Of a stretch of 44,118 bases of DNA, positions 1-9,844 are shown one piece after another (positions within the stretch are counted from its first letter, which is position 1; every line of letters starts with the position of its first letter). The notes beneath the pieces were generated by a model that searched no databases, had not been told where the DNA came from, and saw nothing but the letters and a program-made list of their open reading frames with translations. Origin of the DNA: an uncultured Pseudomonadales bacterium (GTDB lineage: Bacteria; Pseudomonadota; Gammaproteobacteria; Pseudomonadales; Cellvibrionaceae); contig CANLTI010000044.1 of the NCBI GenBank assembly GCA_947494095.1, positions 1 to 44,118 of the forward strand, read 5' to 3'. A program made the translations under genes and the position numbers.

Positions 1-1
1 C

Positions 2-3000
2 ACTAATGTCGAAGATGGCCAAACCGTCACCGTGGCAGTGAACGGTAAAACGTACACCGCCACCGTGAGTGGCAATAGCTGGTCTACCACCTTGCCAGCA
101 GCCGATGCACAAGCGCTTGATGCCTCAGAAACGATAACCGTCAATGTGTCCAATGCGGCGGGCGATCAGGCGAGTGAAGCCACGCGTACCGTGAGCCATA
201 CCGTCGCTATTCCGACCGTCACGATAAGTGTGGTGGCCAACGATGATGTGATTAACGCCACCGAAGATGATAGCGATATTACGCTGAGTGGTACGACCAC
301 TAATGTCGAAGATGGCCAAACCGTAACGGTGGCAGTGAACGGTAAAACGTACACCGCCATCGTGAGCGGCAATAGCTGGTCTACCACCTTGCCAGCGGCC
401 GATGCACAAGCACTTGATGCCTCAGAAACGATGACCGTCAATGTGTCCAATGCGGCGGGCGATCAGGCGAGTGAAGCCACGCGTACCGTGAGCCATACCG
501 TCGCTATTCCGACCGTCACGATAAGTGTGGTGGCCAACGATGATGTGATTAACGCCACCGAAGATGATAGCGACATTACGCTCAGTGGTACGACCACTAA
601 TGTCGAAGATGGCCAAACCGTCACCGTTACCGTGAACGGTAAAACGTACACCGCCATCGTGAGCGGCAATAGCTGGTCTACCACCTTGCCAGCAGCCGAT
701 GCACAAGCACTTGATGCCTCAGAAACGATGACCGTCAATGTGTCCAATGCGGCGGGCGATCAGGCGAGTGAAGCCACGCGTACCGTGAGCCATACCGTCG
801 CTATTCCGACCGTCACGATAAGTGTGGTGGCCAACGATGATGTGATTAACGCCACCGAAGATGATAGCGATATTACGCTGAGTGGTACGACCACTAATGT
901 CGAAGATGGCCAAACCGTCACCGTGACCGTGAACGGTAAAACGTACACCGCCATCGTGAGCGGTAATACCTGGTCTACCACCTTGCCAGCAGCCGATGCA
1001 CAAGCGTTGGGTGCGAGTGAGACTGTCACGGTTGATGTCTCGAATGTTGCGGGCGACACCGCCACACCGGCCAATCGCACCATTAATCACACAGTGAACA
1101 CGCCTTTAATTACCGTAGATGTGATTGCCGGTGACGATATTGTGAGTGCGCTTGAAGACGACAGTGATGTTGTGGTGACAGGAACTACGGCCAATGTTGA
1201 AGAGGGCCAAACCGTAACGCTCGTGCTTAATGGCACAACGTATACCGCACAGGTCAATAACGACCGTTGGTCAATGACCGTACCGGCAGCCGATGCACAA
1301 GCTTTAACGGCTTCGCAAGTGTTAACCGCAGACGTATCGAATGTGGCCGGCGATGCAGCCCCTCAGGCGACTCGCACCGTGGCACATACCGTTGACTTAC
1401 CGACGGTGACCTTAGCGGTCATCAGTACCGACGATATTATCAGTGCCACCGAAGATGACAGCGATATTGCGCTTACGGGTACGACCACCAATGTCGAAGA
1501 TGGCCAAACCGTCACCGTGACAGTGAACGGTAAAACGTACACCGCCATCGTGAGCGGTAATACTTGGTCTACCACCTTGCCAGCAGCCGATGCACAAGCG
1601 TTAGGTGCGAGTGAAACTGTCACGGTTGATGTCTCGAATGTTGCGGGCGATAGCGCGACACCGGCCAATCGCACCATTAATCACACAGTGAACACGCCTT
1701 TAATTACCGTAGATGTGATTGCCGGTGACGATATTGTGAGTGCGCTTGAAGACGACAGTGATGTTGTGGTCACAGGAACTACGGCCAATGTTGAAGAGGG
1801 CCAAACGGTAACGGTCGTGTTTAATGGCACAACATATACCGCACAGGTCAATAACGACCGTTGGTCAATGACTGTACCGGCAGCCGATGCACAAGCTTTA
1901 ACGGCTTCACAAGTGTTAACCGCAGACGTATCGAATGTGGCCGGCGATGCAGCCCCTCAGGCGACTCGTACCGTGGCACATACGGTTGACTTACCGACGG
2001 TGACCGTAGCGGTCATCAGTACCGACGATATTATCAGTGCCACCGAAGATGATAGCGATATTGCGCTTACGGGTACGACCACTAATGTCGAAGATGGCCA
2101 AACCGTCACGGTGGCAGTGAACGGTAAAACGTACACCGCCACCGTGAGTGGCAATACCTGGTCTACCACTTTGCCAGCAGCCGATGCACAAGCGCTTGAT
2201 GCCTCAGAAACGATAACCGTCAATGTGTCCAATGCGGCGGGCGATCAGGCGAGTGAAGCCACGCGTACCGTGAGCCATACCGTCGCTATTCCGACCGTCA
2301 CGATAAGTGTGGTGGCCAACGATGATGTGATTAACGCCACCGAAGATGACAGCGATATTACGCTTACGGGTACAACGACCAATGTCGAAGATGGCCAAAC
2401 CGTCACCGTGACCGTGAACGGTAAAACGTACACCGCCATCGTGAGTGGCAATACCTGGTCTACCACCTTGCCAGCGACCGATGCACAAGCGTTAGGTGCG
2501 AGTGAAACTGTCACGGTTGATGTCTCGAATGTTGCGGGCGATAGCGCGACACCGGCCAATCGCACCATTAGCCACACGGTGAACACGCCTTTAATTACCG
2601 TAGATGTGATTGCCGGTGACGATATTGTGAGTGCGCTTGAAGACGACAGTGATGTTGTGGTCACAGGAACTACGGCCAATGTTGAAGAGGGCCAAACGGT
2701 AACGGTCGTGTTTAATGGCACAACATATACCGCACAGGTCAATAACGACCGTTGGTCAATGACCGTACCGGCAGCCGATGCACAAGCTTTAACGGCTTCA
2801 CAAGTGTTAACCGCAGACGTATCGAATGTGGCCGGCGATGCAGCCCCTCAGGCGACTCGCACTGTGGCACATACCGTTGACTTACCGACGGTGACCGTAG
2901 CGGTCATCAGTACCGACGATATTATCAGTGCCACCGAAGATGACAGCGATATTACGCTTACGGGTACGACCACCAATGTCGAAGATGGCCAAACCGTCAC

Positions 3001-4950
3001 CGTGACCGTGAACGGTAAAACGTACACCGCCATCGTGAGCGACAATGCCTGGTCTACCACCTTGCCAGCAGCCGATGCACAAGCGTTGGGTGCGAGTGAG
3101 ACTGTCACGGTTGATGTCTCGAATGTTGCGGGCGATAGCGCGACACCGGCCAATCGCACCATTAGCCACACGGTGAACACGCCTTTAATTACCGTAGATG
3201 TGATTGCCGGTGACGATATTGTGAGTGCGCTTGAAGATGACAGTGATGTTGTGGTGACAGGAACTACGGCCAATGTTGAAGAGGGCCAAACCGTAACGCT
3301 CGTGCTTAATGGCACAACGTATACCGCACAGGTCAATAACGACCGTTGGTCAATGACCGTACCGGCAGCCGATGCACAAGCTTTAACGGCTTCACAAGTG
3401 TTAACCGCAGACGTATCGAATGTGGCCGGCGATGCAGCCCCTCAGGCGACTCGTACCGTGGCACATACGGTTGACTTACCGACGGTGACCGTAGCGGTCA
3501 TCAGTACCGACGATATTATCAGTGCCACCGAAGATGATAGCGATATTGCGCTTACGGGTACGACCACTAATGTCGAAGATGGGCAAACCGTCACCGTGAC
3601 CGTGAACGGTAAAACGTACACCGCCATCGTGAGCGACAATGCCTGGTCTACCACCTTGCCAGCAGCCGATGCACAAGCGTTGGGTGCGAGTGAGACTGTC
3701 ACGGTTGATGTCTCGAATGTTGCGGGCGACACCGCCACACCGGCCAATCGCACCATTAGCCACACGGTGAACACGCCTTTAATTACCGTAGATGTGATTG
3801 CCGGTGACGATATTGTGAGTGCGCTTGAAGACGACAGTGATGTTGTGGTGACAGGAACTACGGCCAATGTTGAAGAGGGCCAAACCGTAACGCTCGTGCT
3901 TAATGGCACAACATATACCGCACAGGTCAATAACGACCGTTGGTCAATGACCGTACCGGCAGCCGATGCACAAGCTTTAACGGCTTCACAAGTGTTAACC
4001 GCAGACGTATCGAATGTGGCCGGCGATGCAGCCCCTCAGGCGACTCGCACCGTGGCACATACCGTTGACTTACCGACGGTGACCGTAGCGGTCATCAGTA
4101 CCGACGATATTATCAGTGCCACCGAAGATGATAGCGACATTACGCTCAGTGGTACGACCACCAATGTCGAAGATGGCCAAACCGTCACCGTGACAGTGAA
4201 CGGTAAAACGTACACCGCCATCGTGAGCGGTAATACCTGGTCTACCACCTTGCCAGCAGCCGATGCACAAGCGTTGGGTGCGAGTGAAACTGTCACGGTT
4301 GATGTCTCGAATGTTGCGGGCGACACCGCCACACCGGCCAATCGCACCATTAGCCACACGGTGAACACGCCTTTAATTACCGTAGATGTGATTGCCGGTG
4401 ACGATATTGTGAGTGCGCTTGAAGATGACAGTGATGTTGTGGTGACAGGAACTACGGCCAATGTTGAAGAGGGCCAAACCGTAACGCTCGTGCTTAATGG
4501 CACAACGTATACCGCACAGGTCAATAACGACCGTTGGTCAATGACCGTACCGGCGCCCGATGCACAAGCTTTAACCGCTTCACAAGTGTTAACCGCAGAC
4601 GTATCGAATGTGGCCGGCGATGCAGCCCCTCAGGCGACTCGCACCGTGGCACATACCGTTGACTTACCGACGGTGACCGTAGCGGTCATCAGCACCGACG
4701 ATATTATCAGTGCCACCGAAGATGACAGCGATATTACGCTTACGGGTACGACCACCAATGTCGAAGATGGGCAAACCGTCACCGTGACAGTGAACGGTAA
4801 AACGTACACCGCCATCGTGAGCGGTAATACCTGGTCTACCACCTTGCCAGCAGCCGATGCACAAGCGTTGGGTGCGAGTGAGACTGTCACGGTTGATGTC
4901 TCGAATATTGCGGGCGATACCGCCACACCGGCCAATCGCACCATTAGCCA
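2..4950 (+). repeat. Tandem 297-bp coding repeats (17 units) with 594-bp higher-order period
   Basis: Units of exactly 297 bp (99 codons) start at about 212, 509, 806, 1103 and so on to 4667, after a partial first unit. Three sequence classes are visible from the unit starts: AIPTVTIS/VVANDD, PLITVDVIAGDD and LPTVTVAVISTDD. From about 1103 onward the PLITV and LPTV classes alternate almost strictly, giving a 594-bp dimer period, except at unit 8, where an LPTV front is joined to an AIPTV-class back half, and at unit 9, an AIPTV-class front. Near-identity at the nucleotide level points to recent homogenisation by recombination. The region is richer in G+C than the rest of the window. Confidence 0.95.
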
Positions 4951-7900
4951 TGATAGCTATAATCCTAGCGCCGACGATGATGGTGATGGCATACCTAATG
5001 TATTGGAGGGCTTGGATGATACCGATGGTGATGGCATACCCAACTACTTGGATACTGACAGTGATAATGATGGTATCTCGGATGGCTTGGAGGCCGGAGC
5101 AACGGGTAATGATAGCAATGGTAACGGGATTGATGACGCCTTTGATGCTGAAACTTTGATGGTCGATGACAGTAATAACGATGGGCTTGCCGATAGTGTA
5201 TTTCCAATCGATAGCGATGGTGATTCGATACCAGACTTTCTTGATCTTGATAGTGATAACGATTCTATCCCTGATGTTATTGAAGTGGGGGCGCTACCCA
5301 ATGACCCGACAGATACCGATGGCGATGGTATTTATGACTTCCGTGATTTAGATAGCGATGGAGATCGCCTGCCCGATGCGATTGAGGTTGACGGCAACCC
5401 ACTATTACCTCCAGATACTGATAATGATGGCTTGCCTGACTTTTTAGATGCCGATAGTGATGGTGATGGCATATTAGACACACTTGAAAGCTTGAACTTA
5501 CCCGCTCCCGCTAATGCGGATGCCAACGGTAATGGTTTGGACGATGCGGTTGATGCCGCCATAACAGGTGGTGATGATGCTAATGGTAACGGTGTTGATG
5601 ATCGTTTTGAGCCGCTAGATACAGATGGCGATGATTTACCTGACTATTTGGATTTGGATGCTGATGGCGATGGCATTAGTGATAAAGATGAAAATCAAGT
5701 GAGCGTTGTTCCTTTAGGTGATGATAGTAATGGCAATGGCTTGATCGATAGTTTGGATGTGGAGCTCACATTAGGCGACGACGCAAACAACAACGGTATT
5801 GATGATGCTTTTGAGTCTACCGACACCGATAGTGATGGCACTCCTGATTTTCAAGACCTTGACAGCGATAATGATTCTATTACTGATGCTATAGAAGGTA
5901 TCGTCGATACTGATGGGGATGGTTTAGGTAACTATCGTGATTTAGATAGTGATGGCGACCTATTACCTGACTCCTTTGAGGTTGGCGGTGATTCTGCTAT
6001 GCCACGCAACAGTGATGGCGATGCAGAGCCCGATTACTTAGATCTCGATAGTGACAATGATAATTTGCTCGATAGCGTAGAGTCTAATGTTGGCTTGGCA
6101 GTCGATAGCGATAAAGATACTGTGCCAAATCATTTGGATTGGGATACTGATAACGATGGTATTACCGATCTCAATGAGATAGCTGCGGTCATCAACAAGG
6201 ACACCGACGGCGATTTTATCTCTGATCGCTTTGATGCCGATGCCGATAATGATGGCGTGTTAGATATAGGCAAGATGGATGACGATAATGACGGTATCGA
6301 CGACAAAGTCGATGCGGATGTCAACGGAAATAAGCGCCCTGATCTTGATGGTAATGGCATTATTGACACTGCAAATTTAACCGACAGTGATGGCGATGGT
6401 ACGCCTGACGTGATCGATATCGACAGTGACAATGACGGTCTACCAGATCTTGATGAGGTGGGCGGTTTTGAGTTTGATGTCGATGGTGATGGCCGGATTG
6501 ATGGTGAAGATCGCAATGGAAATGGGTTGATTGATGCTATAGATAGTGCGCTGGGTCAATTGTTATTGTTGCCTGTTGATACTGATGGCGATGGCTTACC
6601 TGATACTTTAGATCTTGATTCTGACGGAGATGGTCTTACCGATCTCAGTGAAGCGGGCTTGACGGTCGTTGATCCTGATGGTGACGGTGTTGTAGGTACA
6701 GGGTCTTTTGCTGATAATAACAGCAATGGTTTAGGTGACCTTGCTGACCCGAGTGTCGGCGGCAAGCGAGCTGAGTTTATTGATCGGGATTTTGATGGCA
6801 TTCCAGATACCCGCTCACTCGACAGTGACGGTGATGGTATTAGTGATTTACTTGAGGCCGCCGGCAGTACAGTGGCCGAAGCTATCGACCCTGACGGTGA
6901 TGGCAAAGTAGGTACTCAAGGCGTTACACCTGTTGATAACAATAATAATGGGATTGCCGACGAGCTTGAGGGGTCGGATAATAATGTTGAAATGCGCTCA
7001 CGAGCGGATGAAGATGGCGATGGTGTGCCCGATGTATCCGAGGAATATCTCAAGAAGATACTGGTGCAGCCGCCAGCGCAACCTGTCAATCCGATTTTTG
7101 GCGAAGTAGACCCAACTCAGGCAGACTTTGATCGTGATGGTTACCCTGATGCTGTTGAGGTGCGTTATGGCGGCGATCCATTGAATGGTGCTGAAAATGA
7201 TATCGACGGTGATGGTATTCCGGACTGGGTGGAAAATACGGATATTGATGGTGATGGCAGTAGCGATAGCGATAGCGATGGCTTCAATGATTTGTTAGAG
7301 CAAATTATAGGTACTGACTTACTCAAGCCTGAAACTCAGGAGGAGCTATTTGATGCGGCCAATCGTTATTTATTAAATGCAAGCCGCTATGAGGGGCGCT
7401 CGGTGAAGCCGGTTATTTGGATTGATATTGCACAAGGTGGTGACGAATCAATTAATGTTGCAGCAGATAATGGCGCGACGACTCTTACGGGGCGTATAGG
7501 TAATTATCATGTGTTTGGCGATCCACGAGACCCTACCACGGTACCTATTTACCGGTGGTCTAGTGAAGTTGCGTCACTGAGTGATGCCATTATTGGCGAT
7601 ACCGATGCGGCGACCTTATCACTTGATACAAGTACCTTGGCGCCAGGTCTTTACAGTGTCATGCTCAGTGTTACTTTGGGTGGGCATGAATCTATTACCG
7701 AGCAATTTATTGAGGTGGTTGCTACGGCAGCTCTGCGTGATAGTGATGCGGATCGTCACCCCGATGATGTTGATGATCGCAATGCGGATGTAGGTTATTT
7801 ACGTGCGATCCAAACACGTATAGGTCGTTATTTAAATGCCGATAGTTTGGTTGAGGTTGATGGTAAACCTTTTAGTGATAAGGCAATTCGCTTACGGGCT

Positions 7901-8572
7901 GGGCAATTCGCGCAGGTGAGTCGTGCAGGTGGTATTGCATTAACGCAAGGCGAATTTAAAGAGGCTGTGGATCGATTGATTACTCGCGGTTATCCAGCAG
8001 CGAGTGCGCAAGATACAGGCTATGAATATGGCAATATTTACGATTACGAGGTGACCAACTTACCTCATGTTGGCGCAAGCGCGCGCATTGTTATGCCCCT
8101 AAATACGGCAGTACCTGCTAAAGCGATATTGCGCCAATACTCGACACTCAATGGCTGGCAGGACTTTATCATCGGCGAGCGCAACGCCTATGCAACAGCT
8201 TCATGGGCTAATGGCGAAGTGGGCATTTGCCCTGAGCTGGGTGACGATACTTATCGTGCTGGCCTGAATGAAGGTGATAATTGCTTGGCGTTAAGTATTG
8301 TCGATGGCGGTTTAAATGATGCGCAAACTGACGGCGATAAAGTAGGGCAAGGCAAGGTGAATGGTTTGATAAAGAGCCAAATAGCGATTGGCCAGCCGAT
8401 AGTCACTGACGTTGAATCACCCTCTGATGTCACTCCCGATACTGGTCGTATCGAAACGGGTTTACGTGGTGGAGGCTCGTTGGGGTGGCTAAGTTTGTTG
8501 GTATTGCTAAGCTTATTAATAATTCAGCAACACTCCAAAACAGCCCTCATTAAAAGGTCTAAAAATGTATAG
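2..8572 (+). CDS. Giant Ig-like repeat surface adhesin, 5'-truncated by the window, GlyGly-CTERM-like anchor
   Basis: The reading frame is open from base 2, so the N-terminus lies outside the window; about 2,856 residues are visible. Order of parts: 17 tandem bacterial Ig-like repeats of 99 residues (to about base 4950); a long region of thrombospondin type 3-like DxDxDG repeats (about 4965-7300) expected to bind calcium; a PKD-like domain (about 7410-7720); a domain resembling choice-of-anchor U, ending in a VDGG-type motif (about 7780-8400); and a C-terminal GGGSLGWLSLL motif, hydrophobic helix and basic tail. That tail resembles GlyGly-CTERM signals processed by rhombosortase. No RTX/type I secretion tail is seen, so Sec export and surface anchoring are inferred. 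The probable role is a stalk-like adhesin or biofilm matrix protein. The stop overlaps the start of the next gene by 8 bp, suggesting translational coupling. The family assignment is firm; the ligand is unknown. Confidence 0.9.
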   Translation, partial: TNVEDGQTVTVAVNGKTYTATVSGNSWSTTLPAADAQALDASETITVNVSNAAGDQASEATRTVSHTVAIPTVTISVVANDDVINATEDDSDITLSGTTTNVEDGQTVTVAVNGKTYTAIVSGNSWSTTLPAADAQALDASETMTVNVSNAAGDQASEATRTVSHTVAIPTVTISVVANDDVINATEDDSDITLSGTTTNVEDGQTVTVTVNGKTYTAIVSGNSWSTTLPAADAQALDASETMTVNVSNAAGDQASEATRTVSHTVAIPTVTISVVANDDVINATEDDSDITLSGTTTNVEDGQTVTVTVNGKTYTAIVSGNTWSTTLPAADAQALGASETVTVDVSNVAGDTATPANRTINHTVNTPLITVDVIAGDDIVSALEDDSDVVVTGTTANVEEGQTVTLVLNGTTYTAQVNNDRWSMTVPAADAQALTASQVLTADVSNVAGDAAPQATRTVAHTVDLPTVTLAVISTDDIISATEDDSDIALTGTTTNVEDGQTVTVTVNGKTYTAIVSGNTWSTTLPAADAQALGASETVTVDVSNVAGDSATPANRTINHTVNTPLITVDVIAGDDIVSALEDDSDVVVTGTTANVEEGQTVTVVFNGTTYTAQVNNDRWSMTVPAADAQALTASQVLTADVSNVAGDAAPQATRTVAHTVDLPTVTVAVISTDDIISATEDDSDIALTGTTTNVEDGQTVTVAVNGKTYTATVSGNTWSTTLPAADAQALDASETITVNVSNAAGDQASEATRTVSHTVAIPTVTISVVANDDVINATEDDSDITLTGTTTNVEDGQTVTVTVNGKTYTAIVSGNTWSTTLPATDAQALGASETVTVDVSNVAGDSATPANRTISHTVNTPLITVDVIAGDDIVSALEDDSDVVVTGTTANVEEGQTVTVVFNGTTYTAQVNNDRWSMTVPAADAQALTASQVLTADVSNVAGDAAPQATRTVAHTVDLPTVTVAVISTDDIISATEDDSDITLTGTTTNVEDGQTVTVTVNGKTYTAIVSDNAWSTTLPAADAQALGASETVTVDVSNVAGDSATPANRTISHTVNTPLITVDVIAGDDIVSALEDDSDVVVTGTTANVEEGQTVTLVLNGTTYTAQVNNDRWSMTVPAADAQALTASQVLTADVSNVAGDAAPQATRTVAHTVDLPTVTVAVISTDDIISATEDDSDIALTGTTTNVEDGQTVTVTVNGKTYTAIVSDNAWSTTLPAADAQALGASETVTVDVSNVAGDTATPANRTISHTVNTPLITVDVIAGDDIVSALEDDSDVVVTGTTANVEEGQTVTLVLNGTTYTAQVNNDRWSMTVPAADAQALTASQVLTADVSNVAGDAAPQATRTVAHTVDLPTVTVAVISTDDIISATEDDSDITLSGTTTNVEDGQTVTVTVNGKTYTAIVSGNTWSTTLPAADAQALGASETVTVDVSNVAGDTATPANRTISHTVNTPLITVDVIAGDDIVSALEDDSDVVVTGTTANVEEGQTVTLVLNGTTYTAQVNNDRWSMTVPAPDAQALTASQVLTADVSNVAGDAAPQATRTVAHTVDLPTVTVAVISTDDIISATEDDSDITLTGTTTNVEDGQTVTVTVNGKTYTAIVSGNTWSTTLPAADAQALGASETVTVDVSNIAGDTATPANRTISHDSYNPSADDDGDGIPNVLEGLDDTDGDGIPNYLDTDSDNDGISDGLEAGATGNDSNGNGIDDAFDAETLMVDDSNNDGLADSVFPIDSDGDSIPDFLDLDSDNDSIPDVIEVGALPNDPTDTDGDGIYDFRDLDSDGDRLPDAIEVDGNPLLPPDTDNDGLPDFLDADSDGDGILDTLESLNLPAPANADANGNGLDDAVDAAITGGDDANGNGVDDRFEPLDTDGDDLPDYLDLDADGDGISDKDENQVSVVPLGDDSNGNGLIDSLDVELTLGDDANNNGIDDAFESTDTDSDGTPDFQDLDSDNDSITDAIEGIVDTDGDGLGNYRDLDSDGDLLPDSFEVGGDSAMPRNSDGDAEPDYLDLDSDNDNLLDSVESNVGLAVDSDKDTVPNHLDWDTDNDGITDLNEIAAVINKDTDGDFISDRFDADADNDGVLDIGKMDDDNDGIDDKVDADVNGNKRPDLDGNGIIDTANLTDSDGDGTPDVIDIDSDNDGLPDLDEVGGFEFDVDGDGRIDGEDRNGNGLIDAIDSALGQLLLLPVDTDGDGLPDTLDLDSDGDGLTDLSEAGLTVVDPDGDGVVGTGSFADNNSNGLGDLADPSVGGKRAEFIDRDFDGIPDTRSLDSDGDGISDLLEAAGSTVAEAIDPDGDGKVGTQGVTPVDNNNNGIADELEGSDNNVEMRSRADEDGDGVPDVSEEYLKKILVQPPAQPVNPIFGEVDPTQADFDRDGYPDAVEVRYGGDPLNGAENDIDGDGIPDWVENTDIDGDGSSDSDSDGFNDLLEQIIGTDLLKPETQEELFDAANRYLLNASRYEGRSVKPVIWIDIAQGGDESINVAADNGATTLTGRIGNYHVFGDPRDPTTVPIYRWSSEVASLSDAIIGDTDAATLSLDTSTLAPGLYSVMLSVTLGGHESITEQFIEVVATAALRDSDADRHPDDVDDRNADVGYLRAIQTRIGRYLNADSLVEVDGKPFSDKAIRLRAGQFAQVSRAGGIALTQGEFKEAVDRLITRGYPAASAQDTGYEYGNIYDYEVTNLPHVGASARIVMPLNTAVPAKAILRQYSTLNGWQDFIIGERNAYATASWANGEVGICPELGDDTYRAGLNEGDNCLALSIVDGGLNDAQTDGDKVGQGKVNGLIKSQIAIGQPIVTDVESPSDVTPDTGRIETGLRGGGSLGWLSLLVLLSLLIIQQHSKTALIKRSKNV
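4965..7300 (+). repeat. Coding region for thrombospondin type 3-like Asp-rich calcium-binding repeats
   Basis: This segment of the adhesin encodes dozens of DxDxDG or DSDxDG motifs with intervening IPD, LPD and SD(L/G)xE elements, spaced irregularly at roughly 13 to 40 residues. This is the pattern of thrombospondin type 3 / OmpA-associated calcium-binding repeats. It starts abruptly after the last Ig-like unit (SHDSYNPSADDDGDG) and ends before the PKD-like domain. Calcium binding is inferred from the motif and would make a rigid spacer between the Ig stalk and the cell-proximal anchor. Confidence 0.8.
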
Positions 8573-9635
8573 TCAGAGTCACAAAATTGTTAATGCACGC
8601 TCGCTGTTTTTAATGTTGATTTTAGGTGCTGCGAGTAATGGCGTTGGTGCCACGCCGCGTCATTGCGAGCAAAACCCAACGGCTAGTCAGCTGCCAGAAG
8701 GTACTCAGCTTTATGATTGCAGTGGTTGGTATGCGGGTATTGGTTTAGGTGTGTCTAAATTGAAGCCGCGTATTGTTAACTTGCCTGAAACACTCGACAA
8801 AACAACAGATACCGTTTTGCCAACGTTATTTTTAGGTTATGACTTAAATGCTCAGTGGTCACTAGAAGGTCATTATAGTGATCAGGGTGAGGCCACCTTT
8901 GATTCTGGCGCTGCGATCGACTACAGCCATATGGGGGCCAGCGTACTGTACCATGTTGGCCAGCATTTACCTGGCTGGCATGCTTACGCTAAATTAGGCG
9001 TCAGTCAGCTGGATACCTCATTAGCAAAAGGCCGTGATGATGGCGGCGTGTTTAATTATGAGCAACTAAAAAGTACGCAATTGCATATAGGGGCGGGTAT
9101 AGAATATATGACTCGAACCCTGTGGGGGCTGCGATTAGAAGCCCTGAGCGTAGATAAAGACAGTAAAGAATTGACGTTGAGTATTTTAAAGCGTTTTGGT
9201 CGCGATGCAGGTAAAACGAAGGCGCGATATGTTGCTGTACCACCACCTAAGCCTAAACCAGCTGCGCCTGCAGCGTTGTGTAATGCACCGCAGGGAGTGT
9301 TAGATGGGGTTTATTTTGTGACCGCATCCGCCAGGTTAACCGAAGCCAGCAAGCAAGTACTTAATAGCGTCATTAATCAGCTGGCGCCATTCCCAAGTGT
9401 AAAAATTGCGGTACGTGCGCACACCGATAGCCGGGGTTCAGATGCGTATAACTTGCTTTTATCTGAAAGTCGAGCTGCGAGTGTTAGAGTATATTTACAG
9501 CAGCATGGTGTCATCAATGTAGAGTCAGAAGGGTTTGGTGAAACAAAGCCTATCGGCGATAACAATACCGAGCAAGGGCGCGCGAGTAACCGCCGTGTAG
9601 AAGTGGAAGTGCTTAGTGATGAGTGTGGCTCTTAG
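8565..9635 (+). CDS. OmpA-family outer-membrane protein (beta-barrel plus OmpA peptidoglycan-binding domain)
   Basis: 356 residues. A signal peptide covers about residues 1-29 (hydrophobic LFLMLILGAAS, cleavage after GVGA). Residues about 40-215 are an 8-stranded OmpA/porin-like barrel: alternating aromatic and polar strands, with YAGIGLGVSKL and LFLGYDLNAQWSLEGHY. A proline-rich linker (PPPKPKPAAPAA) follows, then a C-terminal OmpA domain of about 110 residues with HTDSRGSDAYN and NRRVEVEV, which bind peptidoglycan in this family. It starts inside the 3' end of the adhesin gene (8-bp overlap), so the two are probably co-translated; it may help anchor or display the adhesin, which is inference. 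A strong terminator follows. Confidence 0.9.
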   Translation: MYSQSHKIVNARSLFLMLILGAASNGVGATPRHCEQNPTASQLPEGTQLYDCSGWYAGIGLGVSKLKPRIVNLPETLDKTTDTVLPTLFLGYDLNAQWSLEGHYSDQGEATFDSGAAIDYSHMGASVLYHVGQHLPGWHAYAKLGVSQLDTSLAKGRDDGGVFNYEQLKSTQLHIGAGIEYMTRTLWGLRLEALSVDKDSKELTLSILKRFGRDAGKTKARYVAVPPPKPKPAAPAALCNAPQGVLDGVYFVTASARLTEASKQVLNSVINQLAPFPSVKIAVRAHTDSRGSDAYNLLLSESRAASVRVYLQQHGVINVESEGFGETKPIGDNNTEQGRASNRRVEVEVLSDECGS

Positions 9636-9668
9636 TTTGTAGTTTTAATTTATTGATGTACTGGTAGT

Positions 9669-9710
9669 AAAAAAAAGCCCTTAACTCTGATTAGTTAAGG
9701 GCTTTTTTTA
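9669..9710 (+). terminator. Strong intrinsic terminator after the adhesin-OmpA operon
   Basis: A perfect 16-bp stem, AAAAAAGCCCTTAACT at 9671-9686 paired with 9693-9708, with a 6-base loop (CTGATT) and a T-tract in the 3' arm, lies 35 bp after the OmpA stop. The A/T-flanked stem could work in both directions, but only plus-strand genes flank it. Confidence 0.9.
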
Positions 9711-9746
9711 TTGTAATTTCATGATTGTCTCTTTTAAAGTTTAATG

Positions 9747-9758
9747 GTAACTATTCAG
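9747..9758 (+). repeat. Solo copy of the GTAACTATTCAG terminal sequence of the interspersed element
   Basis: These 12 bases are identical to the left end of the mobile element at 22751. No partner end or body homology follows, so this may be a remnant or coincidence. It sits about 30 bp upstream of the sigma-54-like promoter at 9788. Confidence 0.35.
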
Positions 9759-9787
9759 CCAATATTTCTAGGCCTTTATGCTTCGGT

Positions 9788-9803
9788 TGGTATTACTATT
9801 GCT
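9788..9803 (+). promoter_or_regulatory. Candidate sigma-54 (-24/-12) promoter for the epimerase gene
   Basis: TGGTATTACTATTGCT has the invariant GG-N10-GC spacing of sigma-54 promoters and a perfect TTGC at -12. The -24 box is TGGTA instead of TGGCA. The start codon at 9845 is about 42 bp further on. The window encodes a sigma-54 activator (12171-13754) that could act here. Pattern match only. Confidence 0.5.
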
Positions 9804-9844
9804 TTGCCTTGCTGTATTAGAAATATATTTATGAAAGGTGCATC

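Noticed and set aside
2..4950. Regular direct repeats that could suggest a CRISPR array
   Set aside because: The period is 297 bp with no unique spacers and an uninterrupted coding frame; this is a protein repeat.
125..4951. Series of long minus-strand reading frames of about 94-165 codons across the adhesin repeats
   Set aside because: They recur every 297 or 594 bp as mirror images of the repeat units and encode no recognisable protein; they are shadows of the plus-strand coding repeats.
9052..9246. 64-codon minus-strand frame inside the OmpA-family gene
   Set aside because: It is fully contained in a clear coding gene and has no recognisable features.
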